Shown here piece after piece: positions 1 through 14,000 of a DNA stretch of 64,000 bases. The stretch covers positions 11,284,001 to 11,348,000 of the forward strand of contig CM072878.1 in NCBI GenBank assembly GCA_036937835.1, given 5' to 3'. The stretch comes from Pampus argenteus (taxonomy: Eukaryota > Chordata > Actinopteri > Scombriformes > Stromateidae). Under the pieces are notes generated by a model. That model did not search any database. It saw only the letters and a program-made list of their open reading frames with translations, and was not told where the DNA came from. Every line of letters starts with the position of its first letter. Positions within the stretch are counted from its first letter, which is position 1. Position numbers and translations under genes: made by a program.

Positions 1-3000
1 CTTCTTTTTGGCAGCCAAGAATCTACCCTTCAGCTTTTGGGAGAGCTTTGCTAAGTGGGGGGGAATTTATGGCTGGATAAAAATGTATTTTATCTCTGGG
101 GCTCAGTTACTGTGTGGCAGACACACGCACACACATAGAAAGAGAGAGATAGAGAGAGATATAGAGTGAGAGAGAGAGGGAGAGAAAGAGAGAGAGACAA
201 CAAACACCTTCAAGAACATCACACACATGCCATCATGCCGTTTTCCAGGATATAACAGAACAACACAAAGCTCCATTAGACAAATTTAGCAGAATGTGGG
301 CAACAACTCCCATCTGCCGTCACTGGCAATGCTGCTGTTGACTGTGATTCATTCCACAGAAAGACACATTTGCACCCAATTTATTTACCATTCAGGGACA
401 TAATGGATACAAATCAAGATTCACAGCCAGAATACATTGTCCCACAGTGTAAGTCAGATTCATACAGCAGCATAAATTACTGTACAGCTGAGAGATTGAT
501 AAGCAGGCATTTGTATCGAGAACTCCTCAACATGCGGCAACAGAAACTGGGGGAGGACATCCTGGCTTACTGTTCGGTCCTGTTTAGAGTCTTGGGCCGT
601 GAATGTTTTGGCGAAAAGGGGGAATCAGAGGTGAAACGAGGATGAAGAAACTGGCAAGGTAGATCCATTGTGAAAAAAACAGCAAAAGAAAAAGACGGAG
701 AGGAGAGGACATGACAAGAAAGCAGACCCAGCAAGGAGCCTGGTTGTGACATCACGTAGTGCCAGCATGCAGTAGAGGATGCTGGGTGCTCTGGTTCTTA
801 AAGGGACCGGTGTGGCACTTATGTGAAGGCTGAGTCGGTTATAGCACAGCTTGGTGCCACAGATACAGAGTAGGTCGGGTGTTACTGCACAGCATGAGTC
901 CTGTCAGCCTCGGCTGAGTGTGTGCATTGTACACATTGAGACAGGACAGTGAGGTAATGGGCTTCTTTCAGCCGCAGGGGGGAAAATATGAAATGTTTGG
1001 GAAGGAGGAGGGAAGAGGAGGGTGTAGAGCAGAGTAGAACAGATGCCCTGTTTGGTCTCAGCAGGGGAGGCTGGGGAGAGAGGGGAGGGAGAGATGGAAG
1101 AAAGGCAAACCCCTTATTCCACACTGAAGGGATTTAACTGAAGACGGCCATAGAGTGGCGCTAAGTACAGATGACAGTATGTATTTGTTTATGTGTACAT
1201 TATGTCCAAATATACACTACATTATATACTACACCCCTTTATCGTACCAAACTAACATCTGAAGATTGAAGCTGTTGAGCAGTTCCCTTAACTGTCAAGG
1301 CCATGACTCTAAACCAGCCATCTGACCTCACTACATGACTTCCACACTAAGAGGCAGAGCTCCATGATGTTCACATGTTCAGCTGCAAAATTATTCCTTC
1401 ATGCAGAGTTCCCATTTTAAGGTCTCATTGAAGCTGCGCTTAAGGAATGCTTTTTTGTGACAAACTTGACCCCTGCGATCTTATGAACCAATCTTTCTGA
1501 AGTGGAAGCTTATTGCGTACGCATGCATAAAAACACAGTATATAGAATGAACACACAGCATACTGTAGACGGCTCTGCTGACAGTAACTCATGAATAATC
1601 TATATGTTCATAAAGAGACACATTTTCTCCTCCTCTACCCTTCTATCTGTGGAAATAATGTCACATACATTCACATCCTCATCATCATATAGACAGGCCA
1701 TTCATCTTTATATGTTTTTATCTTTAAGACAAAAGCCTTCCTGATGTGCTGCTAACCCTACGTAGCTGCCTTTACCTGTCAAATGCTCCCCCACTCTCTG
1801 TAGCAGCGGATAATCGTCTCTTGAATAATTTCAATTGCCTGTGTTTCACACGAGATGGAATCTATGATTCCTTTTAACAATATACTGTAGTTGGCATCCA
1901 AAACACTAAATTCATACGGTTACTAGATCAATAACAGAGGGATGAAAATATCTTTTGGATATAAATACAACCCGTTTACTGGTTCAACTATTGTAGTCTG
2001 AATTCTATGACAATTTATACATGCAGCAAAACTGAGAACATGCATTTATCAACCTCCCAGATTAAACCTATTTTTGGTGGATTATTTAAAAATATATAAA
2101 TAAAAATGATATTTAAGACTTTTAAAAGTGTTATTTTTCCTCATGAATATCCTCATAATTACAAAAACAACCATCGAACCACGGAGCAAATCAATGATAG
2201 AAAACCATTTCACCGCTCCTTGAAAATAACACTGGCCTTATCTATAGCGATTTACACACAGCAAAACTCCATCTGGCCTGGAAATGAGTGTTGGCATGCT
2301 TATTAGCAGACAGGTTGAGTGCTGGTTTGGTTCCTGGAAATCAATCATATTGTGGATACAGATGGAAAATAGAGGTGTGACACTAGTTAGTGCTATATGC
2401 TCTCAAGGCTCATGTGGTGCCACATGGTTGTACTGTATCATAGGGACACAGGGAGATGCAATTATTAACATAATCTTAAGTATGAAATAAAGAATTATTA
2501 TAATCGTTTTATGTCAATCTGGGGATATATGAATTCATAGATGATGCAATTAGTTGATTATGCCTAAATTAACAATCCTGATTTTTTTGCTTGAATTTGT
2601 CCTCACAATTATTAATCACAATAAGAACACAGCATAGTGAAGATATTTTAAACCACAATATTTGTTTGGGGATGACTAAACTACATAGAAGAACTCAAGA
2701 AGATAACCAAAGGTGACACAGAGTTAATATTAAACTTAACCAAATTACACACACTTCATAGCTAGAATAGCCAAATATATTGTATATTGTAGTTACAACC
2801 GAAGATAAAACTACCTACCAAGCCACTGAGGTATTAAGGTAATAGAAATATAAACAATGCTCCATCTACAATGAGATGAGGCTTCCTTTGACAGTATCCA
2901 TTTCAGTGGTTTAATTGAATCCACTGCTCTATAAAAGATGACTTCCTATCAGCAAGCCTGATTGCAGGTTGTGAAAATGGTTTCTAGACTCTAGAAGAAG

Positions 3001-3394
3001 AAACAGAGATGCAATGATAAGGGGACTGTGTGTCTGCTATGCAGATTGCATTCATGTTCAATTGGCAATGTTTAAGATATTTATTGAGACGCAATCTAAG
3101 CTTAATCTAAAGCGTATCCCTTATCATGAGAAATTAATCAGGCGGAACAGATGGGGAGGAATAACAAGACTATTCCAAACGGATGTCAGTTCCCTCGGCT
3201 GGCTCCTATGGGCCAAGTGTTCACTGATCATAGCGAAAAGATAACAATGTGATGATGATGATGGAAGCAAGAGGAGAAATCTTTATCCCGGCTACATCAC
3301 CAGTACAGAAGCAAGGGAACTATTCATAAATGGAAATACAGGCAGACAAATACACTGCAGACAGACTGATAGAAAGTTACAGACTCATACAGAC
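1..3394 (-). other. cep112 intron, 3' part running off the left edge
   Basis: No open frame with family resemblance or paired splice signals. A GA-rich purine tract lies at 121-199. The rest is unremarkable AT-rich sequence. Confidence 0.6.
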
Positions 3395-3502
3395 CTGCTG
3401 CTCACATGTTTTTCTGAGTGCTTGAAGTTGCTGGGAGAACTCCTTGGCTTGCTTCTCCCTGAGGGACTTGGATTTGATCAGGTCTTCCTCTACTTTCTCC
3501 AT
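3395..3502 (-). CDS. cep112: cep112 coding exon 18 (residues 615-650), last exon in the window
   Basis: Acceptor ATCTGTAG, donor CAG/GTCTGT. It encodes MEKVEEDLIKSKSLREKQAK and ends CEQQ, matching the family. Phase 0. No further exon is visible between 3394 and base 1. Confidence 0.9.
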
Positions 3503-4954
3503 CTACAGATATGAGAGGAAAGAAAACATAACGTTTACTATTGTGTCTGACTAAAAATCATTCGGTGTTCATTTACATACATTTGAGATATAAAAACATT
3601 GAGGCTGACCTCACAATATGTAACATACCTAGACTAAACTACACTAAACCTCAGTTCGAAAAACTGGACGTTAATTCCGTCCAATATTTTTCTGTTAGTT
3701 TTGGTTGATGTGTGTGTGTAATCGCAGCATGACTAGAATAAATCTAATGCATGCAGAACTAAACAGGAGAGTGATGCTGCTGTAACATGTTCTTTTTAAT
3801 TTAAAAATTAATGAACTGCCATTGGGAAGAAATTTATTTGACACAGTACGTGTGATCTTATCGTAATAATATTGTAATAACCGCACATCAGTACATTAAT
3901 ATATTCATCAAAGTATAATATTATAATTAACATTAAAAATGTAACACTAGTAGTTCACATCAAAACTCACATATTCACAGGTACAAGAAAATAACTGCAA
4001 CTCAAAGTGCTTAAGTTCAAGAAACACAGTTGGAAATGAAAAAAGTCGCAAGCTTCTGCCTCTGTGTTTTTCTGGGGTTAAAAAAAGGGATTTGACAATA
4101 TTTACTCGATTTATCTCAATGCAACTTCCTTGCAGCCTGCCACTTTCATATATTCTTCTACGATGATGATAATCAACAACAGTTGGAAATGTAATTTACT
4201 GAAAGCCCTCTGTATCTGGGCTATGCTGTGCGTAATGCTCAGGAAATGCTAAATGTGTTTTGATTAATCCATTTAAAATGCTGAAGCCTCCTTTGAACTA
4301 TGCACGTAACAGAGATTTGATTCCGTATGGTGCTTCTTTTTTATTTCTTACCAAAACAGGGCAAACTCTTTCCTTTAATAGCAGTCTAAAAATCAGGATG
4401 TTAACTTGAAAATGAGAGAAGGACACACAGAAGAAGAGAAGTGATACAGATAATCCATTTAGATATAACACCATCTACGGACAGAGAGAGGGAGAGGATG
4501 GTGAGTGAGAAGATGGAAGGATGAAAAAGAGTAAAAACTTCTTTTGAAATACTTTCTGCAACATTAAAGCAGGAGAACGTGGATGCGTAAGTGAGGTGGG
4601 TGGAGAAAAATAGAGAGAGGGAAAGAGGGAGAGAGGATGACAGGGATGCAGAAGAGACTGCTCCTCTCTCTCTCTCGTGGCTTTGATGTGGGCTAAGGAT
4701 AAAGTCAGATTGGAGATTAGGATGCCAGGGGCTCAATGGGGAGAGAAGGAGCAAGCAAGAGATGGAAGAATGAGAATAGGAGAAAAAAGTGGGAGGAAGG
4801 AGAGGAGAAATACAGCAAGCTTTCCAAGCATCAAGAAAAGAAGACATCACTTGCCACTCAAGTAAAAAAAAGAAAAATATGCACATGTTGCACAGCATTT
4901 AAGCAGCATGAACAACCAAGAAAGCAAACCAAGAGTCTCTGTCTGCCAGTACAG

Positions 4955-5004
<50 letters not shown>

Positions 5005-8000
5005 AGAGAGAGAGAGAGAGAGACAGGTGGAATAAAGGTTGCTCTGTGTGCCCACAACACCATGCATAAATTCGACTCCCACACAAACTCTCTCCATTTC
5101 TTACAGTATATTACCCCACCACACTGACTCCCTGAAAAACTTCACTAATCAGTGTCTGAAACTTTCTAATCTCCCTAACATGCAGTCTTTAAAACCATAC
5201 TCGATGCTGCCTCGTCAATAAAGCACACACACAGTACTACCAAAAATGCTCAACAAAAAACGCCTATAGCCAAACTGACTCGTAACACAGCATCAGAAGT
5301 TTTACAGCTAGCACATATCGATTGGAGAACTCTCTCAATAAAAAGCAGCCCACGCGGTGCCGATCATGAGGCTGGCTTAATGTACTAATTAGTCTGACTG
5401 CTTAATACGCGTGACCTGTTCTCAATTGCAACCCTACCAGCCCACATCATGCCTATTGAGAGGAAGTGAGGTCGGCGCGTGATAGCAGAGAAATGAATAC
5501 ACCTGCCTAATGAGCATAATAAATAATTTCATCCATTTGGAGTGACTGAATAAGAGAACATGGCCTAGGGATGCTAATGTTCTTGGCTCTTGCATATAGA
5601 ATTTTCAGTATAGGAGCAGTTTAAAGGTGGCTGGAAAAAGACCCATTAGAGGATGCAGGATGGCCTAATGTTGCAAATAATTAAACAGTCGGAGTGAAGG
5701 AGAGGGAGAGAGATGGAGAGAGAAAGACACATGGAGGAATTCAAATGCTGCCAGCGTGGTGGCCTGTTGCATCTGTGGTCAGGCTGGGTCTCTGCAACTA
5801 CAAAATATGAATGTGTGTGCATGTGTGTGTCTGTATTGTGAAAGTTTGGTTAGGGTTAGGGTACCATGTTATAAAGCTGAATGCAAAGCTCTTATGATGT
5901 TTTTATGCAAATATGTGTGTGTCTGTTTCATGTGTGTGTGTGTGTGTGTGTGTTTCAGACCTGGTGTTTCATGTCAGCATAGGTCTTCTCAGAACTGAGC
6001 TCCACCTGTTTCTTGAACTGCTCCAGTGCCATATCTGCCTGCTGGATCTGCTGCCTTTGGCTTTCCCTGGCTCTGTCCAACTGGCTCTCCATCTCTCTTC
6101 AAATACACACACGATGAGAGATTAATTTATTTAGAAACAGAAACACAATTGCAGAACAGAAATGCATTGTTCAGCAAGTACTGTGTATAAGTGAACTTTC
6201 AAGAAAGAAGAAAAAGAAGAAAAGACATGAAAGAAAATAGAAAAAAAAACACATTTTAAAATGCAGGAATCAAACAGCACAAAAGTGTAGAGCGAAGTGA
6301 AGGGAAAGTCAGTTTAGCAATCAATTCTACAGCATCTATTACCACCAATACCTTGGTGCGTGTGCATATATATACATGCAGGTATACTGTGGCTAGTGCT
6401 AGCAAATGTCAGGTCATACAGTTGCAAGTTGAATGGATTGACAGCCTCATACTGAGAGCTGTCAGAGCCCAGCCAGGAGGCCCAATCACATCATCATACA
6501 CAGCACCAGCAAGCAGCTGTCAAACTAAGCAGTGTGTGTGTGTGTGTCAGGATGGATGGATAGAGGGTAGAAAGAATTATAGAGTGAGATGCGAGGGAAG
6601 TGTGTGAAGGTGTTATTTTTGTAAACCTGAGAATTTGCATGTTCGGACAGACAATGATCACGTATTATTGTCCTAAACCTAAATTTAACAAAATATTGCA
6701 AAGTCAAACACAGTAGACATAAAAAGGCACAAAGGGATCATAAACACATTTGAAAAGGAAAAAGAAATAATCTGGAATGCAAATAAAGTTTACATATCTG
6801 ATATGAGGTCATGTTAATTTATTAACATGATTTTTAGCTGATTAGCTTATGAGTACAGATAATTGTGCTTATGTGCTCCTCATTTCTGACGTGTTTTATC
6901 AGCTCCAAGTGTTTGTCATAAGATATTCATGGTGGATTTGGAGGTTCCTAAACCCAATACATGACTTTTCTTGTCTTATTTAAATCCAGTAAACTCTGTT
7001 TAGTGTAAATCATTTACTGTTATCTATCTAAAACAAGAAACTAATATGAGATATGATGTATCATCTTCTACATAGCACTAAAGTGACTCAAGTACTAAGT
7101 AATTCATTGCTTCAATACACTTTAATGGAACTTTGTTTTAGCCCCATTGCATTCTCTTCAGCTATGTTTATATTGTGTGACCTTTTTGGATAAATATGTT
7201 AAAAGAAACCTTGCCAACCCTTCTTCTGATCAATGCACATACATGACAACATCAGGGACAAAATATGACTAGCTGTGCATGTGTGTTGTAAGTAGTGTGT
7301 GCATGATATGTGTACAGTAAAGGCACTTTTCTCTTCCCCTGTAAATTAATACTCTAACAGTGCATGGATAATTATTCCCCCGTGGACAGACAAGCAGGAG
7401 GAAAAATGTTTTTTTTTAAAACCAATTAGAAGTACAACTATTACAAAATTACAACAGGCACACAAAGGGTGGTGAGGGAGGACTAAAACGCTGTTCTCCT
7501 CACAAACATCTGTATTTAACAAAGGAGGACTGCCAAGCGTATGTAAGTGTGTTACAGTTCATAAAAGATACGCTACATTTGCTACAGTCCTGTCAGCATA
7601 GCAGGTATTCACACATACACTCACCACTAAGGAAACTATATCTGCAGAGAAACCTACATTCATTAATGCTTGCTGTAATCAAAGCAAACAACTTCAACTG
7701 TTTGTAAAGATACAACACTATATGAAGAAACAGAAACACAGAAAGAGATAAAAACAGAAAAACTAAAATGAGGCAATAAAAAGCAAAGAACAGGGGCAGA
7801 TGATTGAAAAAGGAATGTGCAAGCTTTCTCTCCTCTTTATAGTGTTCTGTCTCTTTGTAATTTTGGTCTCTCTCATGTCGAACATCAAACGACAAAGAAA
7901 TTGTTTTTTTTTCCTCTCCCAATTTTGTGTACTCTGTAATTATTAATCAGTCTCGTTGCATGACTGCCTTCCGGGCTCAGACAGACACAAAGGCTATGTG

Positions 8001-11000
8001 GGGAGACTAAGATGGAAAAAGAAAGCGGAAAGAGAGAGTGAAGATGGAAAAGAGGATGTCACAGAAATAGCAAGTTTTCTAAACTTCCAAGGCAGAGCAG
8101 AAATGAATTGGGTGTGTGTCTCACTCCAGAGACGTTGGAGCGCACACACGTGTGTGTGTGTGTGTATATAGGTCTTTGTTCATGAGCAACAGTCCCAAAC
8201 TCTGTGTGTGACTGACAACTCTACTCAAAAAAAGCACTATGACTAAGATGGAGCTGGCTGCTGGGCCTTTTACCTTTGAGGATACACTGAAAAAGTCACT
8301 GCAGCTAAATTCAAGTATGTGACAGATTGAAACATATTAAGCTCTAAAACTGAAGAGAGAGGGTGAACACATAGCACCTTCAGTGATTCCAAGGAGAATA
8401 ATTCTGTGTGTGAGTATTTCTATGTGTGTGAATGTGTGTGGTCACTAGAGCGGTAGACAGTGTGTCACCATCAATAACAGAGCGATGAGGGTGAGATGAG
8501 AGGACAGAGAAAAAGACTCAGGGAAGCCTGGCATGAAGAAACAGAGAGGGAAAGGAAGGAGAATGGTGCCAGCGCCAGGGCGGCCCGTTGGCTTTAAATG
8601 GATCCCTGGTCAGAAAAGTGGAAGGAGAGGAGGCTCAAATTAAAGATGTGCCTTCTCTAAAGAGGAAGTCCTCTCATCCCTCAATCCTAAACGGCTGTTT
8701 AAAGGGGAGGAAGAGAGGGAGGCGAGGAGAGAGCAGTGTTTGTGCTAGAGAGGGTGAAGGAGCTTCCGCCATCTAGCCGCCTGGCAGACAGGAGGGGTGC
8801 AGGGATGCCGGTGTTTTCCGGAGTGCACTAACCACACAATGCCACGTGCCGCCTGTGTGTGTGGATGATGATGATGATATATATATATATATACACACAC
8901 ACGAGACACACACACACACTGCATTCATTCAGAAAGTATTCAGACCCTTCACTTCAATTTTGTTATGTTGCTAAAACCACTTAATTTTTATTTTTTTTCA
9001 TTTTGATGATTTTAGAAATGTCTGCAAATTTATTAAAAAGGAAAAACTTAAATATCGTCATACTGTCATAAGCATTCAGACCCTTTATTCAGTACTTAGT
9101 TGAAGCACCTTTGGCAGAGATTACAGCCTCAAGTCTCTTTTTGGAATGACACAACAAGCTTTGCACACCTGGATTTGGGGATTTTCTGCCATTCTTCTTT
9201 GCAGATCCTTTCAAGCTCTGTCAGGTTGGATGGGAACTGTTGGAGGACAGACATTTTTAGGTCTCTCCACAGATGTTCAGGGATCTGGCTGGGCCACTTA
9301 AGGACATTCACAGAGCTTAATCCAATCCTGTCCTGCCTTATCTTGGCTGTGAGTTTAGGGTCGTTGTCCTGTTGAAAGGTGAACATTTGGCCCAGTCTGA
9401 GGTCCTGAGTGCTCTGGACCAGGTTTTCAATGAGGATATCTCTGTACTGTTCTCCATTCACCTTTCCCTCAACCCTGACCAGTCTCCTAGTTTTTGCTCT
9501 GATAGGATGTGAGACCTTATATAGAATTCACCTCCAATCAATTACCACAGGTGGACTCCAATCAAGGTGTAATAACATCTAAAAGATTATAAAAAGAAAT
9601 GGAAGGTACCTGAGCTAAATTTCAAGGTCATAGTAAAGGGTTTGAATTAGTAATGCATTAATTGGCTCCGTCATGCTAATCTACATGTATGCATAAATCA
9701 CATACCACCCACCCATCTGAATAAATACTTTTTCCCAGATTTAGAGATCTGTACCTGATAACACGTTGCCATTATTTCTCAGTGAGATATAAGTAAGGTA
9801 ACATATTACCCTAAAGTAAGCTGATTTTAAATAAATAAACATTTATTTAAGTAAAAGTTCTTCTTCTTCTTTGGTAAAATGAAAATGTCAACAAGTATTT
9901 CCTCACTAGCCTGAACACAGGCTGACATCTTTTATCCCTTCAAACTAAAATTCTGGATGTCACTGCAACTTCTTGAACACAAACAATTTCAAAGCTAACA
10001 AAAACTTAACAGAATGCTAATTTTTTTTCACTCGGCCCACTGGTTTGTGGATTAACAGCGGTGCCCGTGGATAAAACTGTGATCCGCTCATCATTAGAGT
10101 GAATAATAGAGTAATAAACTTACAAAGAATTCTAAAATTCTGTCTTCACTTTGTTATAATGAGGTATTGAGTTTGGCTTGATAAGGGAAAGAAATGAGCT
10201 TTAACAATTTTAGCATAAGCAACGTAACAAAATGTGAAAATAGTGAAGGGGTCTGAATACTTCATGAATGTACCTGATACACACATATAGTTAATACAAG
10301 AGTACACATTAAAGTCAATGCACACAGAAGCAACTCTAATTGCTTATGCAAATATTCTTCTCATGTAAGCAGAGTATCTAACAATTGTACGGGCTGTGAT
10401 GTGGGTGGAGCAGCGCATAAAAAAAAGGACTGACAAACAGACGTAGAATGCATGCTTGCATATAGATGCCTCTGGTCTCTGGTATAAAAAGACTGTGAGT
10501 GAATGTGTGCATGTGTGTGCGCGCAAGTGCCCGTGCATCTGCGTCTGTGAGCTCATCCAAACGGAATGATAACGAATCCACAGACACATCAAAGAGGCCT
10601 GGAAAAAAAAGAGGGAGCACATAAAAAGAGAGAAAATGCAAAACTGAAATATTCAGCACCCTCTGAAGAGAAAATAAAACAGGCTTGGTTTTCATCCGCA
10701 TCCCCAGAGAAAGAGAACGGGAGAGGGAAAAAAAAAAAAAAGAAGAAGCCAGAAACAGACACAGAATAAGAGACGGACCACAAATAAGTGAACACAAAAG
10801 AGGGACTGCACAAGGGCAAGAAAATATTAAAGACAGAGAAAGAGTTGAAAAGAAACAGAGAAACACTGAGCGGGATGGCTTTAAAACTGACAACGAATGT
10901 AGCTTGTTTATAGACAGCATTTCATTCACATCAACATGTGAAACAAAATGGCCGCATGCATTAAAAACAATGAGGTATATCAATACACACCAGTCATCTG

Positions 11001-14000
11001 GGTGGTTATGGGGATGTTCTCTCGACAGTATTGCTACCACTCTGAAAATAATTCAGCATTAGATAATTGTTAACTCTTATATTAAGCTTCAACCTTCAGC
11101 CTTGCTCAAGTGTCGATGATTACATTTCATCTTAATATGCACAAACTCTCTCCCATGAAGGTCATGCACTCCCATCAACACTGGGGTTGAAACCATTGAC
11201 TTTGCCTCACACTCGTGAGTGCATCTTACCTCAAAGCCAACTAAAGACCTGAAGGAGAGAGAAGGATTAACAGGAATCTGCTGCAGACCAGGCTGACAGT
11301 ACAACTATGTGGGTGGATAAATGTGTGGGTGGGACACAACAGAAAGACACACACACTACATGTCTGTCTCATACTTGAAAATGGCGCTGGAGTTCTGTCA
11401 GTTTTGCCGCGTAAATATTAAATAGTTACATAATATTTGTCTCACTGTTATCTGCTTCACTATAGTAAGGACGTAGAGAAGAGATGAGCTTCTCATGTCA
11501 TGATTTTAAACAGCGATTTTTTCGCCTTTGCTGTGCATTTAGATGCTATTTGGCTTCATGAATTATGCAGGCTACAGCATAATATGCTAAATCAACCAGA
11601 CACTAGTCCCAAAAGTAAACATATTGTATTTACATATCTCAAACATTAAACAATGTAAAATTAAGTTGAAAATCCTAAAAACAGACTCTATCCAGATTGA
11701 GTTGTTTGAGTGCATGAATTAACTGAGCCTGCTTTTGTATAATTCATAGTGTCAGAGCATATTTGTAAGTAGTGCTGGTTAAATATAAAAATGTCACATT
11801 TTGTTACATGTGACAATCACATGGCGAGGCATCTAATACCATTACACAATGATATGACAATGTCACAATGTCAATCCAGGCCACATAATATATCATTATG
11901 AGACACTACCATGATCAGATATGACTGATTATACTGTAGCTGGAAGAATTTACTTCCTGCTTAATTATATATGCATCTAATTAAATATTCAAAAAGACAT
12001 AAAATATGCTGCCTAGTCTTGGTCATTAGAAATTATTGCACTACTACCATATGAGCTTTGCATCCCTATTCATTTTAATCCTCAATACCGGAACTGGCTT
12101 TTCTTTTAATTTTTAGTTTAATGTTTTGTTTTAGGTTTGCAGTCATGGCTCAAACAATCTAAAACATATTAAAATATTTCCTTGTGTTGGAAGTCTCTGA
12201 GGCTGCAACTGTCATTTAACTCAGAGAACTTTGTCAATAGGAACCAGCTGTTAGAGGTCTTTACAATTTTCCTTTTGTCAGGTCATCTCCATACACCCCA
12301 TTTCAATGCAGTTGCCATGGGAGTAAATATTGAGCATGGTGAAGCCTTTCATTATTCAGGATCCATACCTCCACCTGCTCCTGCACTTCAGCTTTAACTG
12401 CCGGCTGCCTGCCTACACTAGACTACCGCTGGTCCCCCTCTGGACCACCACCACCACCCCTGCCTCCCTCCATCCCTACTGTCATGGGAGAGGAATGCTG
12501 AGAAAGATAAGACCACTTCAAAGACACACACAGATGCATATGGTATGCGCGCACACACACACACACACACACGTAAGAACATATTGGATGCATCACACAC
12601 CTTTAAGAGTAGATGATCTCACAAACACAGAGAGGCAAACAATGAAAACACAAAACTGCTGTTTTACTTTTCAAAGTCCGACTATGAAATCAAAGTAGAC
12701 ATTGCTTGATGGTGTGATAGCAGGAGTGTGTGCATAGGTTTGGACAAGTGCTCACACAACCGCTGTGTAGCCACTCGTAACAGCAAGCCCACTTTCTCTC
12801 CAGCTGCCTAAAGTAGAAGCTGTTTCTGCCACTCCAAACTGTAAACGATCAAACTGAGCAGAAGTCACCGCTGAGACACAGTCAGAGTTGCTACACCCCA
12901 TGCACCACACCTTAGCAGGCACATGGTTTTGATGAAGCCAGTTGGGTGCCAAACAAAAAGAAGGCAGAACCGAGGGAAGCATCGAAAAAAAAAGAACAAT
13001 GACAGCGTCTTCATGGAGAGAGAAATACTATAATGTACAAATAGAGCAGCTGCTTCTTTTTCCCTACTTTAACCATTCAGGTGATTTTCTGATGTTTTAA
13101 ATTGTGATTTGGAGGTCATTGTTGCAAAGGCAGGCAAGCTGTTCCCCAGATGAGATCCTGCTTCCTCCATCTTTTTTACCCCTCTGTGGTGCATCTCTTC
13201 ATCTCTATGCTAATGCCCTGTAATGATCTGAGGCACGTTGGGATGAAAGAAGAAGAGAAACTTGTTCTCTACACAGCTTTGTAGTGCTTTCTGTTGTTGT
13301 TGCTATAGTAACACAGACCTGGAACTCAAATTGATGCAGCAATGCTTATTTGCATGGCAGGACAGGGTGATTTTCTTTTTGTATTGGAAAGTAAGAGTGG
13401 GTGTAAACCATGGAAGGAAAGGGGAGTGGACAACAGCTATATGCTACATATGAAAAATGGAAAGCAGAAGTGCCAACACATTCAGCACTGAAAATAAAAT
13501 CTAAATATGTATATACAAAATATTAACAAATGTTATAGATAGAGCTATACTGATATACTTTGAACAGACCATAGTGTGGATCAACACGCACACACACATC
13601 AAATACACATCGTAACACACTGCACATACCACTCAGTGTCTGGCACATGGAAGGCATGTTGAGCAGTTCTACTTGTTTAATTTTATCATTCATCCTCCCA
13701 TCTTCACACACACACACGCACACATCCCTGCTTGCGGTCTTGCTTTGACTTTGAAGTTCTCCTGGATCGCCTTTAAAGGCCCTCAGTGTTGCCACGGCAG
13801 CAGGCAGGTAGCAGACATCAGACTGCTTAACAGTGAGTGTGTATACGTGTGTGTGTGTGTGAAGCCTGAGTACTTAAATAGCTAAGAGCCTGATGGGCCA
13901 CTTGCTGTTTCTCAGTGTTTTACACTAAACAAGGGAATGACTGGCTCGTTACTGATACTACCAACAAGGATAATTTATGCACAAACAGATCTGTCTGCTG

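Larger units (their letters stand above)
3503..5960 (-). other. cep112 intron between coding exons 17 and 18
   Basis: Contains a purine-rich stretch from about 4420 to 5030 that ends in a long AG tract (4961-5023) and a TG tract at 5931-5953. The open frames here are products of these repeats. Confidence 0.7.

Noticed and set aside
4401..5097. Frames encoding Arg/Glu or Ser/Leu runs
   Set aside because: Translations of the (AG)n microsatellite.
5846..5861. Telomere-like TTAGGG copies
   Set aside because: Only two adjacent units; no meaningful interstitial telomeric array.
9100..9375. Plus-strand frame across the Tc1 fragment
   Set aside because: It is antisense to the transposase remnant.
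10344..11062. Long open frames on both strands in purine/pyrimidine-rich sequence
   Set aside because: Low-complexity GA/CT composition, no splice-phase fit to cep112, no domain.
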